From Methylomonas rapida (GTDB lineage: Bacteria > Pseudomonadota > Gammaproteobacteria > Methylococcales > Methylomonadaceae): a DNA stretch of 64,000 nucleotides. Both the position numbers and the translations under genes were made by a program. The stretch spans positions 1,736,001-1,800,000 of the forward strand of contig NZ_CP113517.1 of assembly GCF_024360925.2 (NCBI RefSeq), given 5' to 3'. The notes beneath the pieces are model-generated. The model did no database searches. It worked only from the letters and a program-made list of their open reading frames with translations, and was not told the origin of the DNA. Below, piece after piece: positions 16,492-25,593 of the stretch (position 1 is its first letter; the number at the start of each line of letters is the position of its first letter).

Positions 16492-17622
16492 TCAGATGAA
16501 TCTGGGGGCTGACGAAAACAGCGACCAGCGCCGGAACGACATGGCTTTTTTGAGACGCGCGGCAGCCAGATCGATGGCGGCTTTCCGGGGAAGCACGTTT
16601 TCCCGGCGGGAGATTTCCAGCACTTGCTGGGTGTTCTGGCGGATTTTTTCTTCGATGGACTGCAAGGCGGACGTGACGGTAGCGCCGTGGTATTCACGCG
16701 CTGCGCAAATCACACCCCCGGCGTTGGCGATGAAGTCTGGAATGATCAATACGCCGCGTTCATGTAGAATTTTTTCGGCGCCCAAGGTGATGGGGATATT
16801 GGCGCCTTGCACGATCAATCGGGTCTTGAGCTGGTTCACGTTAGCTTCTGAAATCACGTCGGGGCGGGCGGCCGGAATCCAGATGTCGCAGGCTATGCCT
16901 ATGATGTCGTCCCGATGCGATGCCTGGCCGCCGGGGTAGTCGGCCACGCTTTTGCCTTCATCCTTCAGTTTGAACAAGGCTGCGACATCCAGGCCGTCGG
17001 GATTGTATATCGTGCCGTGCGAGTCGTTCGCGGCGATGATTTTGGCGCCTTGTTCGGCCAGGAAACGGGCCGCATGTTTTCCGACCGAACCGAAGCCCTG
17101 GATCGCCACGGTGGCGTTGTGCAGTTCCAGATTCATGAAACGCAAGGCCTCTTCGGTGGCGTGGCGCACGCCCCAGCCGGTCACGCCGATTTCGTCCAGC
17201 GGGATGCCGCCGATTTCGCGTGGCAAGCCCACCGCACGGCCATTTTCGTCCCTGACCCAGGCCATGCATTCCTCATTGGTGCCCATGTCCGGGCCGAAGA
17301 TGTAATCGACTTCATGACGCAACGAGGCGGCCGCGGCCCGCATCAGCTTTTCCTTGCGTTCTCTGGGCATCTTGGGGTCGCCAAAGATCACCATCTTGCC
17401 GCCGCCATGTGCAAGCCCCGCCGCGGCGTTTTTGAACGTCATCGCCCGCGCCAGGCGGAAACACTCCTCTACGCTGACATCCGGCGCAATGCGGACGCCG
17501 CCAATCGAAGGCCCCATCGCCACATTGTCGACAACCAAGATTCCCTTCAAGTCCGCGGAGGGTTCGTAGATATGAATGATTTTCGCTGGGCCGAATTCAT
17601 CGGCAAAATGAAAAAGATCCAT
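16492..17622 (-). CDS. Glu/Leu/Phe/Val dehydrogenase family protein
   Basis: NAD(P)-dependent amino-acid dehydrogenase that reversibly deaminates a glutamate-, leucine-, valine- or phenylalanine-like substrate. Seen in 376 residues: the substrate-domain motif GLAHGGGKMVIFGDP with the active-site Lys, GPDMGTNEECMAWV, the Rossmann motif VAIQGFGSVGKHAA, and IIPDFIANAGGVICA. Length and the short N-terminus are nearer to leucine/valine dehydrogenases than to hexameric glutamate dehydrogenase. Substrate preference cannot be read safely. The promoter region is shared with the divergent DUF2784 gene. Confidence 0.9.
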   Translation of the reverse strand: MDLFHFADEFGPAKIIHIYEPSADLKGILVVDNVAMGPSIGGVRIAPDVSVEECFRLARAMTFKNAAAGLAHGGGKMVIFGDPKMPRERKEKLMRAAAASLRHEVDYIFGPDMGTNEECMAWVRDENGRAVGLPREIGGIPLDEIGVTGWGVRHATEEALRFMNLELHNATVAIQGFGSVGKHAARFLAEQGAKIIAANDSHGTIYNPDGLDVAALFKLKDEGKSVADYPGGQASHRDDIIGIACDIWIPAARPDVISEANVNQLKTRLIVQGANIPITLGAEKILHERGVLIIPDFIANAGGVICAAREYHGATVTSALQSIEEKIRQNTQQVLEISRRENVLPRKAAIDLAAARLKKAMSFRRWSLFSSAPRFI

Positions 17623-17720
17623 GCTGTTCTCCTTGGGTAAAGGTTAAAGTGCTTGGCACTAAATATAGAATGCTTTTGGGGTAACGGGGAGTTTGCGCAA
17701 ATGATCGCTGGAGGGCTGTA

Positions 17721-18095
17721 ATGTTTTTTCGACTGAGTGCCGATGCCGTGATTTTGCTGCATCTGGCTTTTATACTCTTCGTCGTTTTCGGCGCGGCATT
17801 GGCTTTCCGCTGGCGCTGGATACCGTTTATCCATCTGCCGGCGGCAGCCTGGGGCATTTTCATCGAATTGACCAGCGGCATTTGCCCGCTGACCTATCTG
17901 GAAAATCATCTGCGTCGACAAGCGGGGCAGGCGGGTTATTCCGGCGGATTCATCGAACACTATGTGCTGAACATCATTTATCCGGCGGGTCTTACGCCTC
18001 AAATACAGTATGTGTTGGCCGGCATCGTCTTGGTGACTAACATCGGATTTTATCTCTGGTTGATTCTAGATCGGCGTGGACGACGTTCAGCCTAG
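17721..18095 (+). CDS. DUF2784 family membrane protein
   Basis: Small inner-membrane protein of 124 residues (DUF2784), function unknown. Seen: three membrane segments, LHLAFILFVVFGAAL, the family motif GICPLTYLENHLR, and a GYSGGFIEHYVLNIIYP segment. It is divergent from the dehydrogenase and convergent with mobA. Confidence 0.88.
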   Translation: MFFRLSADAVILLHLAFILFVVFGAALAFRWRWIPFIHLPAAAWGIFIELTSGICPLTYLENHLRRQAGQAGYSGGFIEHYVLNIIYPAGLTPQIQYVLAGIVLVTNIGFYLWLILDRRGRRSA

Positions 18096-18130
18096 AGCCG
18101 GCGACCGGACTGGGGACAGGGCCTTGGACG

Positions 18131-18733
18131 CTACGCGATTTTTACCGATTCGAGGCTTTCAAGCGTCCGCAATTCCTCGGGCGTGTTGATGTTGGCGAAT
18201 ACGGCCGGCTCAGCGCTGAAATCGACCTTGGCCAAGCGTTGATGATTGAACCAGTTTTGCAACTTGCGTTCGCCGCTTTGCAGGTAGCGTTTCAAGTCGG
18301 TTTGCAAATGAGTTTTCAGCGCGGCGAAAACCGGATGCATGCGCGCGCCGTCGTCGGCAACGGCAATGTCGACGTTCGCATCCAGGCTGGAAAGCAGGCG
18401 TTGCAAATGCTCGGTCTGAATCAGCGGCGAATCGCACGGCATCACCAATAACAGCGGATGATGCGCCGCTTGCATCGCCGCCAGGATGCCGGCCAGAGGG
18501 CCGTCGAAATGGCAATTCTCATCGCTGATGGTCGGATAGCCGAATGTTGCATAGTGTGCTTGATTGCGGTTGGCGCTGATCAACAGTTCATCGACCAGCG
18601 GGGCCATGGCGGCGATGGCGTAACTGACCAGCGGGCGACTGTGAAACAGGAGTAAGCCCTTGTCCAGCCGGCCCATGCGTCGCGCCATGCCGCCGGCCAG
18701 CACGACGCCGCTGACTTTGTTTTGCCCGCTCAT
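18131..18733 (-). CDS. mobA: Molybdenum cofactor guanylyltransferase MobA
   Basis: Transfers GMP from GTP to molybdopterin-Mo to give the MGD cofactor used by DMSO-reductase-family enzymes. Start at 18733 (MSGQNKVSG) is preferred to a longer in-frame form. Seen in 200 residues: GVVLAGGMARRMGRLDKGLL (GTP-binding loop), LLISANRNQAHYA, DGPLAGILAAMQ, VMPCDSPLI (catalytic Asp) and NINTPEEL at the end. The start lies 17 bases from the divergent DUF302 gene. Confidence 0.94.
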   Translation of the reverse strand: MSGQNKVSGVVLAGGMARRMGRLDKGLLLFHSRPLVSYAIAAMAPLVDELLISANRNQAHYATFGYPTISDENCHFDGPLAGILAAMQAAHHPLLLVMPCDSPLIQTEHLQRLLSSLDANVDIAVADDGARMHPVFAALKTHLQTDLKRYLQSGERKLQNWFNHQRLAKVDFSAEPAVFANINTPEELRTLESLESVKIA

Positions 18734-18756
18734 GATGTTAAGCTTTTGTGATGTTG

Positions 18757-19221
18757 ATGAAAGCCGCCATTGTCGCAAGTCTGTTGCTGATTGCAAGCTG
18801 CGCCACGCCGCCGCGTTCGCCCAACGTTCAGCGCGAGTGGGTGGATTATTATCAGGTGGAAACCACGAAGCCTTATGATGAGGTATTGGCCGAGCTGGAA
18901 ATCGCCATCGGCGAGCATAATTTTCGTATCACTGGGCACAGCCGGGTCGGCAAGGTGATACGAGGCCGCGGCGCGGAGGGCTTTCCGGAATACGATACCG
19001 TGCAGTTCTGCAATCTGACGCTGGCCAGGAGCATCCTGGAAATCACGCCGCATGCGATCAGATACATGCCTTGCAATGTGGTGACGTATCAATTCGAGGG
19101 CAAAACCATCGTCAGGACACATTTGCTGCCGGAACAGGGCGATAATGCCGAATTGAACCGATTTGCCGCGGATATGAATCGGCAATTGAAACAAATCGTC
19201 GATTTTGCCGCCGAGAATTAA
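18757..19221 (+). CDS. DUF302-type lipoprotein
   Basis: Predicted lipoprotein: a short signal with lipobox LIASC, Cys near residue 13. Start placed at ATG 18757; ATG 18751 is an alternative. The body (about 150 residues) resembles DUF302, with YDEVLAELEIAIGEHNFRIT and the DTVQFCNLTLA strand-helix pattern. DUF302 proteins are small ligand-binding-like folds of unknown function. A second lipoprotein gene follows 30 bases downstream, so they are probably co-transcribed. Confidence 0.78.
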   Translation: MKAAIVASLLLIASCATPPRSPNVQREWVDYYQVETTKPYDEVLAELEIAIGEHNFRITGHSRVGKVIRGRGAEGFPEYDTVQFCNLTLARSILEITPHAIRYMPCNVVTYQFEGKTIVRTHLLPEQGDNAELNRFAADMNRQLKQIVDFAAEN

Positions 19222-19251
19222 ACTTTCTTGTAACCAACCTTAACGAGCCTC

Positions 19252-19632
19252 ATGAAAAAATCACTGCTAGCCGCTTTTTTGCTTTCCTTTCTGGCGGGTT
19301 GCGCCTTTACCCAGGAGGGTGCCAGCCTGGAACCCGGCGTTGGGCGCATCAACGATTTTCCTACCCGCGAGCGGGTGGATTATGTGTTGGAATGCGTGGC
19401 CAAACACGGCGGTCTGAACTACATCAATCAATACGCCTGCGGCTGCAAAATCGACAAAATCGCCGAGCAGCTGACGTTCGAGGAATATGAAGCCGCGCGC
19501 ACCTTCACGCAGATGATCAAAACGCCCGGCGAAGCCGGCTCCGCATTCCGTGATCCCCAACAATCCAAGGATCTGCGCACCAAATTGAAGGAAGCCGATG
19601 CGGCAGCCGAGAAGGCTTGCTTCGTAAAATGA
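19252..19632 (+). CDS. Small cysteine-containing lipoprotein, unknown function
   Basis: 126 residues with a clear lipoprotein signal (lipobox LAGC, Cys17). The mature protein has four further cysteines (LECVAK, YACGCKID, EKACFVK), compatible with two disulfides in the periplasm, and a helical Lys/Glu-rich second half. I do not recognise the family. Its stop overlaps the next start (ATGA), coupling it to a membrane protein gene. Confidence 0.75.
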   Translation: MKKSLLAAFLLSFLAGCAFTQEGASLEPGVGRINDFPTRERVDYVLECVAKHGGLNYINQYACGCKIDKIAEQLTFEEYEAARTFTQMIKTPGEAGSAFRDPQQSKDLRTKLKEADAAAEKACFVK

Positions 19633-20192
19633 CGGTTGCCGGGCTGCGTCTGTCATTGCCCGCGTTGCAGTATCCAAAAACCAAACTGCTGATCTTGACG
19701 TTACTGACGGTCAACATGATCGTCTATGCCGTGGTCGACACGTTGACCACGGCCATCGATGCCGCCACCTGGCTGGTATTGCTGCTGATATACGAGTGGG
19801 AAGCCCATGGCAACGGCTTACCCGTTGCCGAAAGCACAATGAAAAAGGTGCGGACGGGCCTGATTGCCGTGATCGTCTCGGTGTTTTTCAGTTACCTGGA
19901 CGATAGCGAGTGGCTGGATGTCGGCAATTCTTTGTTGTGGTTTGCCTTGATTGCCGTGATGGAACTGGAAGTCCGGCGGCCGGGCATCGTGATGAAGCAT
20001 GCCAATCTGTTTTGGTTGCTGACCCTGACGATTTTTGCCGGCCTGATCGGGACGGCGGGGATTTGGCTGTGGCAGCAGGCCTGGCTCGATGCCTACGATG
20101 CGCTGTTATGGATCGTGGCGTTCGGTTTTATCGAGGTGGACCTCTTTGATTTCTTGAAACGCAGGCAGCCGCATGACCTGTCTAATCAATGA
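19629..20192 (+). CDS. Polytopic membrane protein, unknown function
   Basis: 187 residues, start at ATG 19629 inside the stop of the upstream lipoprotein gene. About five hydrophobic segments are visible, and a Glu-Trp-Glu-containing loop (YEWEAHGNG) follows the second. No family motif recognised. The overlap suggests that it works with the lipoprotein. Its end overlaps the convergent alkB gene by 11 bases. Confidence 0.75.
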   Translation: MTVAGLRLSLPALQYPKTKLLILTLLTVNMIVYAVVDTLTTAIDAATWLVLLLIYEWEAHGNGLPVAESTMKKVRTGLIAVIVSVFFSYLDDSEWLDVGNSLLWFALIAVMELEVRRPGIVMKHANLFWLLTLTIFAGLIGTAGIWLWQQAWLDAYDALLWIVAFGFIEVDLFDFLKRRQPHDLSNQ

Positions 20193-20778
20193 TGTTGCGA
20201 AAGGTCAAATTGATGCGGGGCTGTTTCGGCCGGCGGGTTTTGGGCAATTCGTGCCGCCAATGCTGCTGCAGTTCGCCGGCCATGATCAATAAATCGCCAT
20301 GCATCAATTCTATGTCGAGTCGTCGACTGCTTTGCGGGTGGCGAAAACGCAGCAAGCGGGTTTCGCCGAAGCTCAATGATGCAATGACGGGGTTGGGGCC
20401 CAGTTCCTTTTCATCGTCCGCGTGACAGCCCATGGAGTCGCGCCCGTCTCGGTACAGGTTGGCCAGCACGCTATTGAAGCTTTGGCCGCAAACGCTTTGC
20501 ATATCCAGGCGCAGCGTCTGCAGTTCGGGCGTCCATGGCAATGGCGGGTGATCGACGCCGGAATAACGATAATGCGCAGCGGGCTCGCCATACCATGCCA
20601 TCAAACGCGGCACGGGCAGCCACCGGCCATAAATGAACAAGTTTTCCTGTTGCCAGGTGAGGTTTTGATAGAGCCGCTGGAAATAGCTATCGGCCTGTTC
20701 CTGCGGGTAAAACCGGGGCCAATGATATAACTGGCCGTCATAGGGAATGAGATTGCCCCGCGCTTGCAATAACGGCAT
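20182..20778 (-). CDS. alkB: AlkB-like 2-oxoglutarate/Fe(II) dioxygenase
   Basis: Oxidative demethylase that repairs alkylated bases such as 1-methyladenine and 3-methylcytosine. Seen in 198 residues: DSMGCHADDEKELG containing the HxD iron ligands, ASLSFGETRLLRFRH, LMHGDLLIMAG, the distal His in QQHWRHELPK and the 2-oxoglutarate-binding Arg pair in PRINLTFR. Length and motif layout fit the short bacterial/ALKBH2-3-like branch. It stands alone; no Ada operator-like region was recognised. Confidence 0.93.
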   Translation of the reverse strand: MPLLQARGNLIPYDGQLYHWPRFYPQEQADSYFQRLYQNLTWQQENLFIYGRWLPVPRLMAWYGEPAAHYRYSGVDHPPLPWTPELQTLRLDMQSVCGQSFNSVLANLYRDGRDSMGCHADDEKELGPNPVIASLSFGETRLLRFRHPQSSRRLDIELMHGDLLIMAGELQQHWRHELPKTRRPKQPRINLTFRNIID

Positions 20779-20787
20779 GGGGTGAAC

Positions 20788-22455
20788 TCAATTGACCAGG
20801 AGGATGATCAATTGGGCGGAAATGATCCTGAGCAGCATCACTAACGGGTAAACCGTCGCATAGGCAATCGAGACCGCAGCCGAGGGATGCATATTGTTTG
20901 CGAAGGCGAGCGCCGGCGGATCGGTCATGCTGCCGGCCAGCAAACCGCACAAGGTCAGATAGTTCAGCTTGTTGGTCAGACGCGCAACCAAGCCGATGAT
21001 CAGCAGAGGCAAGACGGTAATCAGTGCCGCGCAGCCCATCCAGTATAAGCCGTTGCCATTGAACAAGGTTTCAAAAAACTGGTCGCCGGAATTCAAGCCC
21101 ACGCATGCCAGAAACAACACGATGCCGATGTCTTTCAGGATCATGTTGGAGCTTTTGGGCAAATGCCAGGTCATCGTGCCCCAATTGCCGATTTGGCTGA
21201 GCATGATGGCCACCAACAATGGGCCGCCGGCCATGCCCAGTTTCAATGCCGAAGGGATGCCGGGCAAATAGAAGGGCCAACTGCCGAGCAATACGCCCAA
21301 CGTAATGCCGATGAAGATAGGGATGATTTGCGGATGGTCCAGTTCTTCCAGCGAATTACCCAAGGCCTTTTCGATGTTGGCCAGCGCATCGCGGCTGCCG
21401 ACCACCAGCACTTCGTCGCCAAATTGCACATGCAGCGCGCTGCTTGGGGTGAATTCGACGTCAGGCCTATGCACGCGAGAAATCGTGACGTCATGGCGCA
21501 TGCATAAATCGCCGATGGTTTGATTGATCGCGGCCTTATTGGTGACGACCAAACGTTTGGTATGTAAGTTTTTGGCGATCTCCTGCAGGTTGATTTCGGC
21601 ATCGGGGCCGATGACGATTTTTAGTCGTTGCAGCAGTTTGGGCTCGCCGACCAGGCGAATAATGTCGCCGACCCGCAAAACCGTGTCGCGCCGGGCGATG
21701 CAAACATCCGTTTCACCCTGATGCAAGATACGGGTGACCACTACATTCATGCTTTCGAAAAAAGGGATTTGTCCGACTGTCAATCCGTTCAAGTTGGGGT
21801 TTTGTACCACCAGATCCTCTGAAACCGGGATGTTCGCCAGTTGCCGCTGCTTATCGGCAAAATCATTGGCTTCGGTGGCGATATTGACCCTGAATGCCCA
21901 TTTGATCAGCAGCATCGACAGAATGATGCCGATGATGCCGAAGGGATAGGCGATTGCGTACCCGAGGCCGGGCATTTTTAAAACGTTGCCGTCTATTCCG
22001 GGTAAACCGACCAAAACCTGTTGTGCTGCCGCCAGTGAAGGCGTATTGGTGGTGGCGCCGGAGAACAATCCTACCGCGACCGGCATCGGGATCTTGCCGA
22101 TCATGCTGATGCCCACCGTGATCAGCGCGCCCATGAGTACCACGCTGGCCGCCATCGCATTCAGCTTGAGACCGTGTTTGAAAAACGAACTGACGAAACT
22201 TGGCCCAACCTGTAAACCGATGGCATAGACAAACAAAATCAAACCGAACTCGCGCAGGAAATGCATCACTTCGGCATTGAGGGTCAGATCGAAATGACCA
22301 AAAATGAGCCCCGAGAACAGTACGCCGGCAATGCCCAAGCGTATGCCCGCCAGGGAGACGTTGCCCAAGACCAAGCCTATGGAAATAACCAGGCTGATGA
22401 TCAGCATCGCATGAGGTACTGAATCTTGATTGAATAGTTGTATCAGCCAGGGCAT
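20788..22455 (-). CDS. Aspartate:alanine exchanger (AAE/YidE-YbjL) family transporter
   Basis: Membrane transporter of the AAE family. Seen in 555 residues: an N-terminal membrane domain (about 10-190) with FGLILFVYAIGLQVGPSF and GLFSGATTNTPSLAAAQ, two TrkA-C-like cytosolic domains (about 205-275 and 290-365, RVGDIIRLVGEP and FGDEVLVVGS), then a second membrane domain (about 380-555) with GIVLFLACVGLNSGDQF and LLAGSMTDPPALAFA. The paired membrane halves and central TrkA-C pair match YidE/YbjL/AspT. The substrate is unknown. Confidence 0.92.
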   Translation of the reverse strand: MPWLIQLFNQDSVPHAMLIISLVISIGLVLGNVSLAGIRLGIAGVLFSGLIFGHFDLTLNAEVMHFLREFGLILFVYAIGLQVGPSFVSSFFKHGLKLNAMAASVVLMGALITVGISMIGKIPMPVAVGLFSGATTNTPSLAAAQQVLVGLPGIDGNVLKMPGLGYAIAYPFGIIGIILSMLLIKWAFRVNIATEANDFADKQRQLANIPVSEDLVVQNPNLNGLTVGQIPFFESMNVVVTRILHQGETDVCIARRDTVLRVGDIIRLVGEPKLLQRLKIVIGPDAEINLQEIAKNLHTKRLVVTNKAAINQTIGDLCMRHDVTISRVHRPDVEFTPSSALHVQFGDEVLVVGSRDALANIEKALGNSLEELDHPQIIPIFIGITLGVLLGSWPFYLPGIPSALKLGMAGGPLLVAIMLSQIGNWGTMTWHLPKSSNMILKDIGIVLFLACVGLNSGDQFFETLFNGNGLYWMGCAALITVLPLLIIGLVARLTNKLNYLTLCGLLAGSMTDPPALAFANNMHPSAAVSIAYATVYPLVMLLRIISAQLIILLVN

Positions 22456-22585
22456 GAATGTCCTTTGTCATGGCGGAGGGAAGGGGGATTTCCAGTTGCA
22501 CAATAGGTATTTGGCTGCGTATGATGCGAGCTAGTCACGTGCTATTGGTTTCAAAATTGTACAACAAGCCAACGAGGATATTGCA

Positions 22586-23149
22586 ATGAACAAACATGAC
22601 TTCAAAATGGGTTTCATCCTTTTATTGACATTGTGCATAATGCCGGCCCGGGCTGCGGATATCAACGCTGGCAAAAGCAAGGCCGCCGTTTGCGCGGGCT
22701 GCCACGGCAGCGCCGGAGTCAGTAACAACCCGATGTGGCCAACGCTGGCCGGCCAGAGTAGTGCCTATCTTGAAAAACAGTTGAAGAATTTCAAAGCCGG
22801 CTTGCGCGAAAACTCCACGATGAGCGCAATTGCCAAGGATTTAAGCGATGCCGACATGCAAAACCTGGCCGCTTATTTTGCCAGTCTGCCTGGCAAGTCG
22901 GCGGGTGGTGATGCGGCGTTCGCGGCGAAAGGAAAGGAAAAAGCCGCCATGTGCATGGGCTGCCATGGCCAGGAATTGAAAGGGAATGGCCAATTTCCAA
23001 AACTGGCGGGCCAGCATCCCGACTATCTGGCCAAGCAGTTGCATGATTTCAAAAGCGGCGAACGTAAGTCGGGCCAGATGAATGCGATATCCAAAACCTT
23101 GTCCGATGATGACATAAAAGCCTTGGCTGAGTACTTGGGAGCGCTGTAA
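22586..23149 (+). CDS. Diheme cytochrome c4
   Basis: Periplasmic electron carrier with two class I c-heme domains, typically feeding terminal oxidases. Seen in 187 residues: signal peptide (KMGFILLLTLCIMPARAA), heme sites CAGCH (about residue 36) and CMGCH (about 127), each followed by a Met-containing ligand region (NSTMSAIAKDLSD and SGQMNAISKTLSD). The near-duplicate halves show internal duplication. The start has AGGA upstream, and a strong hairpin follows the stop. Confidence 0.93.
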   Translation: MNKHDFKMGFILLLTLCIMPARAADINAGKSKAAVCAGCHGSAGVSNNPMWPTLAGQSSAYLEKQLKNFKAGLRENSTMSAIAKDLSDADMQNLAAYFASLPGKSAGGDAAFAAKGKEKAAMCMGCHGQELKGNGQFPKLAGQHPDYLAKQLHDFKSGERKSGQMNAISKTLSDDDIKALAEYLGAL

Positions 23150-23168
23150 ATCTTCACATTCAAACGGC

Positions 23169-23194
23169 TCCCCCTGGCGTGAACTCCAGGGGGA
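23169..23194. terminator. Hairpin terminator between convergent genes
   Basis: TCCCCCTGG (23169-23177) pairs perfectly with CCAGGGGGA (23186-23194) around an 8-base loop, 19 bases after cytochrome c4. A short T-rich run follows. Confidence 0.7.
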
Positions 23195-23224
23195 ACTGTT
23201 CTTTGCAATGAGCCGCAGACTGGT

Positions 23225-23455
23225 TTAAGCCAGTTTTCTTATGCCGACGAACTTGTTCTGCGCGGTCAATTCCATTTCAAAATAGCCCTGTATGCCGTCC
23301 TTGGTCAGGTAACGCTGGATTTTGCCGGCTGGGAACAGGATGCGGCGGCCATCGTCGGCCAGGACGGTGACGTTTTTGGCAACCCCTTGGTAAACCGCTA
23401 AATACTGGTCGTAACCGAGATTGAGTCTGAAGCGGATCAATTGATTGGTGGGCAT
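23225..23455 (-). CDS. DUF2835 family protein
   Basis: Small cytoplasmic protein of 76 residues. Seen: FRLNLGYDQYLAVYQGVAKNV near the start, GRRILFPAGKIQRYLTKDGI, and FEMELTAQNKFVGIRKL at the end, which is the DUF2835 pattern. Function unknown. It is followed 44 bases upstream in map coordinates by the htpX gene on the same strand. Confidence 0.88.
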   Translation of the reverse strand: MPTNQLIRFRLNLGYDQYLAVYQGVAKNVTVLADDGRRILFPAGKIQRYLTKDGIQGYFEMELTAQNKFVGIRKLA

Positions 23456-23498
23456 GACACGAGAGTGCCGGCTGGCGCCGGCACTGATAGGGCGTCAA

Positions 23499-24374
23499 TC
23501 AACGTTGGCTTTGCAAGGCTTCGATGCGTTCTTCCAGTGGCGGATGGCTCATGAACAAGCGTTGCATGCCACCGCCATTGATGCCGAAAGCCGCCAGTTC
23601 GCCGGGCATTTGTGCCGGCTCATGCGAACGCTGCAAGGCTCTCAAGGCGCTGATCATTTTTTGCCGCCCAGCCAATTGCGCACCACCGGCATCGGCCCGG
23701 AATTCGCGGTAGCGGGAGAACCACATCACCAGCATCGACGCCAAGATGGACAACGCGATTTGCGCGATCATCTGAGTAATGTAATAAGCCGGACCATAGC
23801 CACGTTCAGTCTTGAACACGGTGCGATCGACGATATGACCGATCACGCTGGCGAAAAAGTACACGAAGGTGTTGACCACGCCTTGCATCAAGGCCATTGT
23901 CACCATGTCGCCATTGGCGACGTGGCTGATTTCATGGCCCAGCACCGCTTCGACTTCATCCGCATTCATGTTCTGCAACAAGCCGGTACTGACGGCCACT
24001 AGCGCGCTGTTTCGATTGGCGCCGGTAGCGAAGGCATTGGCTTCGGGCGCGTCGAAGATACCAACTTCCGGCATGCCGATGCCGGCTTGGCGGGCCAGTC
24101 TCTCGACGGTGCCAACCAGCCATTGTTCGGTTTGATTTTGCGGTCTGTCGATCACGTGTACGCCCATCGCGCTTTTGGCGGACCATTTGGACATGAACAG
24201 CGAGATCACGGAACCCGTCATGCCGATGATCGCCGACATCACCAAAAGAGCGTCCAGATTCAGACCGATGCCTTGGGCATCCAATGTGCTTTTCAAGCCT
24301 AAAACATTGAAAATGATGCTGATCGCAATCATGATGGCCACGTTGGTGGCCAAAAACAGCAATATTCTCATCAT
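23499..24374 (-). CDS. htpX: Membrane zinc metalloprotease HtpX
   Basis: Heat-shock-type M48 protease of the inner membrane involved in quality control of membrane proteins. Seen in 291 residues: two N-terminal membrane segments ([18 protein letters not shown] and [18 protein letters not shown]), [20 protein letters not shown], zinc motif HEISH (about residue 145), two later hydrophobic segments, and the third zinc ligand Glu in the [12 protein letters not shown] helix. Length is normal. The start may be either of two adjacent ATGs. Confidence 0.95.
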   Translation of the reverse strand: MMRILLFLATNVAIMIAISIIFNVLGLKSTLDAQGIGLNLDALLVMSAIIGMTGSVISLFMSKWSAKSAMGVHVIDRPQNQTEQWLVGTVERLARQAGIGMPEVGIFDAPEANAFATGANRNSALVAVSTGLLQNMNADEVEAVLGHEISHVANGDMVTMALMQGVVNTFVYFFASVIGHIVDRTVFKTERGYGPAYYITQMIAQIALSILASMLVMWFSRYREFRADAGGAQLAGRQKMISALRALQRSHEPAQMPGELAAFGINGGGMQRLFMSHPPLEERIEALQSQR

Positions 24375-24483
24375 GATAAAAATCCTGTGTTGTGTTGAGG
24401 TGAAAACGAGGTGGAGGCGGAATAGTTAAATTCAAGCCTTAGAGTGATAAGATGAAGCAAAGTTTATTTTAGAGGACTGAAAA

Positions 24484-25593
24484 ATGAAAGGGTTAAAGTC
24501 GCTATTGTTGTTGATAGCTACGACATCTTTATGCTCGGCCGCCAAACCAGAGCAGGAAGCAGTCTTGAAGCAGCTGCATTTGCCGTATGGCTTTAAAATT
24601 TCTATTTTTGCCGAGAACGTACCCAGCGCACGCCAAATGGCGTTAGGCGAACGCGGCGTGGTGTTTGTCGGCACGCGCGATGGCTTTGTTTATGCCGTGC
24701 AGGATGCCGATGGCGATGGTGTGGCCGAACGCCAATACGCGCTGGCCAAGGGCCTGTATTTGCCCAACGGCGTGGCCTTCAGGAGTGGTGCCTTGTACGT
24801 GGCCGAGATCAACCGGATCATTCGTTACGACGAAATCGAGGCTAATTTGGACAATCCGCCAAGCCCCGTGGTGGTGTTCGATAAACTGCCTTCCGACAGG
24901 CATCACGGCTGGAAATATCTGCGCTTCGGTCCGGATGGCAAACTTTACAGCGCCGTCGGTGCGCCATGCAATGTCTGCGATCCGCAAGAAGAGAACTATG
25001 CCTCGCTGTTTCGCCTCAACCCCGACGGCAGCGGTTTCGAGATAATCGCCAAAGGCATACGCAATAGCGTTGGCTTCGACTGGGAGCCACATACCCATCA
25101 TTTATTTTTCAACGACAATGGACGGGACAATTTGGGCGATGACGTGCCGCCCGATGAACTGAATCAGTGGACGGGCAGCAAGGAGCATTATGGTTTTCCT
25201 TATTGCCACGCGGGAAATATTCCCGATCCCGAGTTTGGCGGCAACAAGAAATGCGGCCAGTACAAGGGGCCGGTCTGGAATTACAAGGCGCATATCGCGC
25301 CTTTGGGCATGCGCTTTTATACCGGCTCGCAATTTCCGGAAAACTATTACAAGCAGCTGTTCGTCGCTCAGCATGGTTCCTGGAATCGGAGCGTGCCTCA
25401 AGGCTATCAAGTGGCGCAGATAAGGTTCAGCAGTTCCGAGCCCATAAGCGAACAGAGTTTCGTGTCCGGTTGGCTGACGCCGGACGGCAAGGTCTTGGGG
25501 CGGCCCGTGGATATTCTGCAATATACCGACGGCAGTTTGTTGATCAGCGATGATCAGCTGGGCGTCATCTACAGAGTCGAGTACAAGCCTTGA
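24484..25593 (+). CDS. Sorbosone dehydrogenase-like (PQQ-type) periplasmic protein
   Basis: Exported six-bladed beta-propeller of the glucose/sorbosone dehydrogenase superfamily; some members bind PQQ and oxidise aldoses. Seen in 369 residues: a signal peptide (MKGLKSLLLLIATTSLCSA), LHLPYGFKISIFAENVPSAR, GVVFVGTRDG, HGWKYLRFGPDGKLYSAVGA, IAKGIRNSVGFDWEP, FNDNGRDNLGDDVPPDELN and HGSWNRSVPQGYQV. Four cysteines in the propeller could pair. Actual substrate and PQQ use are not shown by sequence. Its stop overlaps the TTG start of nudF. Confidence 0.88.
   Translation: MKGLKSLLLLIATTSLCSAAKPEQEAVLKQLHLPYGFKISIFAENVPSARQMALGERGVVFVGTRDGFVYAVQDADGDGVAERQYALAKGLYLPNGVAFRSGALYVAEINRIIRYDEIEANLDNPPSPVVVFDKLPSDRHHGWKYLRFGPDGKLYSAVGAPCNVCDPQEENYASLFRLNPDGSGFEIIAKGIRNSVGFDWEPHTHHLFFNDNGRDNLGDDVPPDELNQWTGSKEHYGFPYCHAGNIPDPEFGGNKKCGQYKGPVWNYKAHIAPLGMRFYTGSQFPENYYKQLFVAQHGSWNRSVPQGYQVAQIRFSSSEPISEQSFVSGWLTPDGKVLGRPVDILQYTDGSLLISDDQLGVIYRVEYKP

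Noticed and set aside
20182..20192. Frameshift or annotation error where the membrane protein gene and alkB overlap
   Set aside because: Both ends are normal; an 11-base convergent overlap is common.
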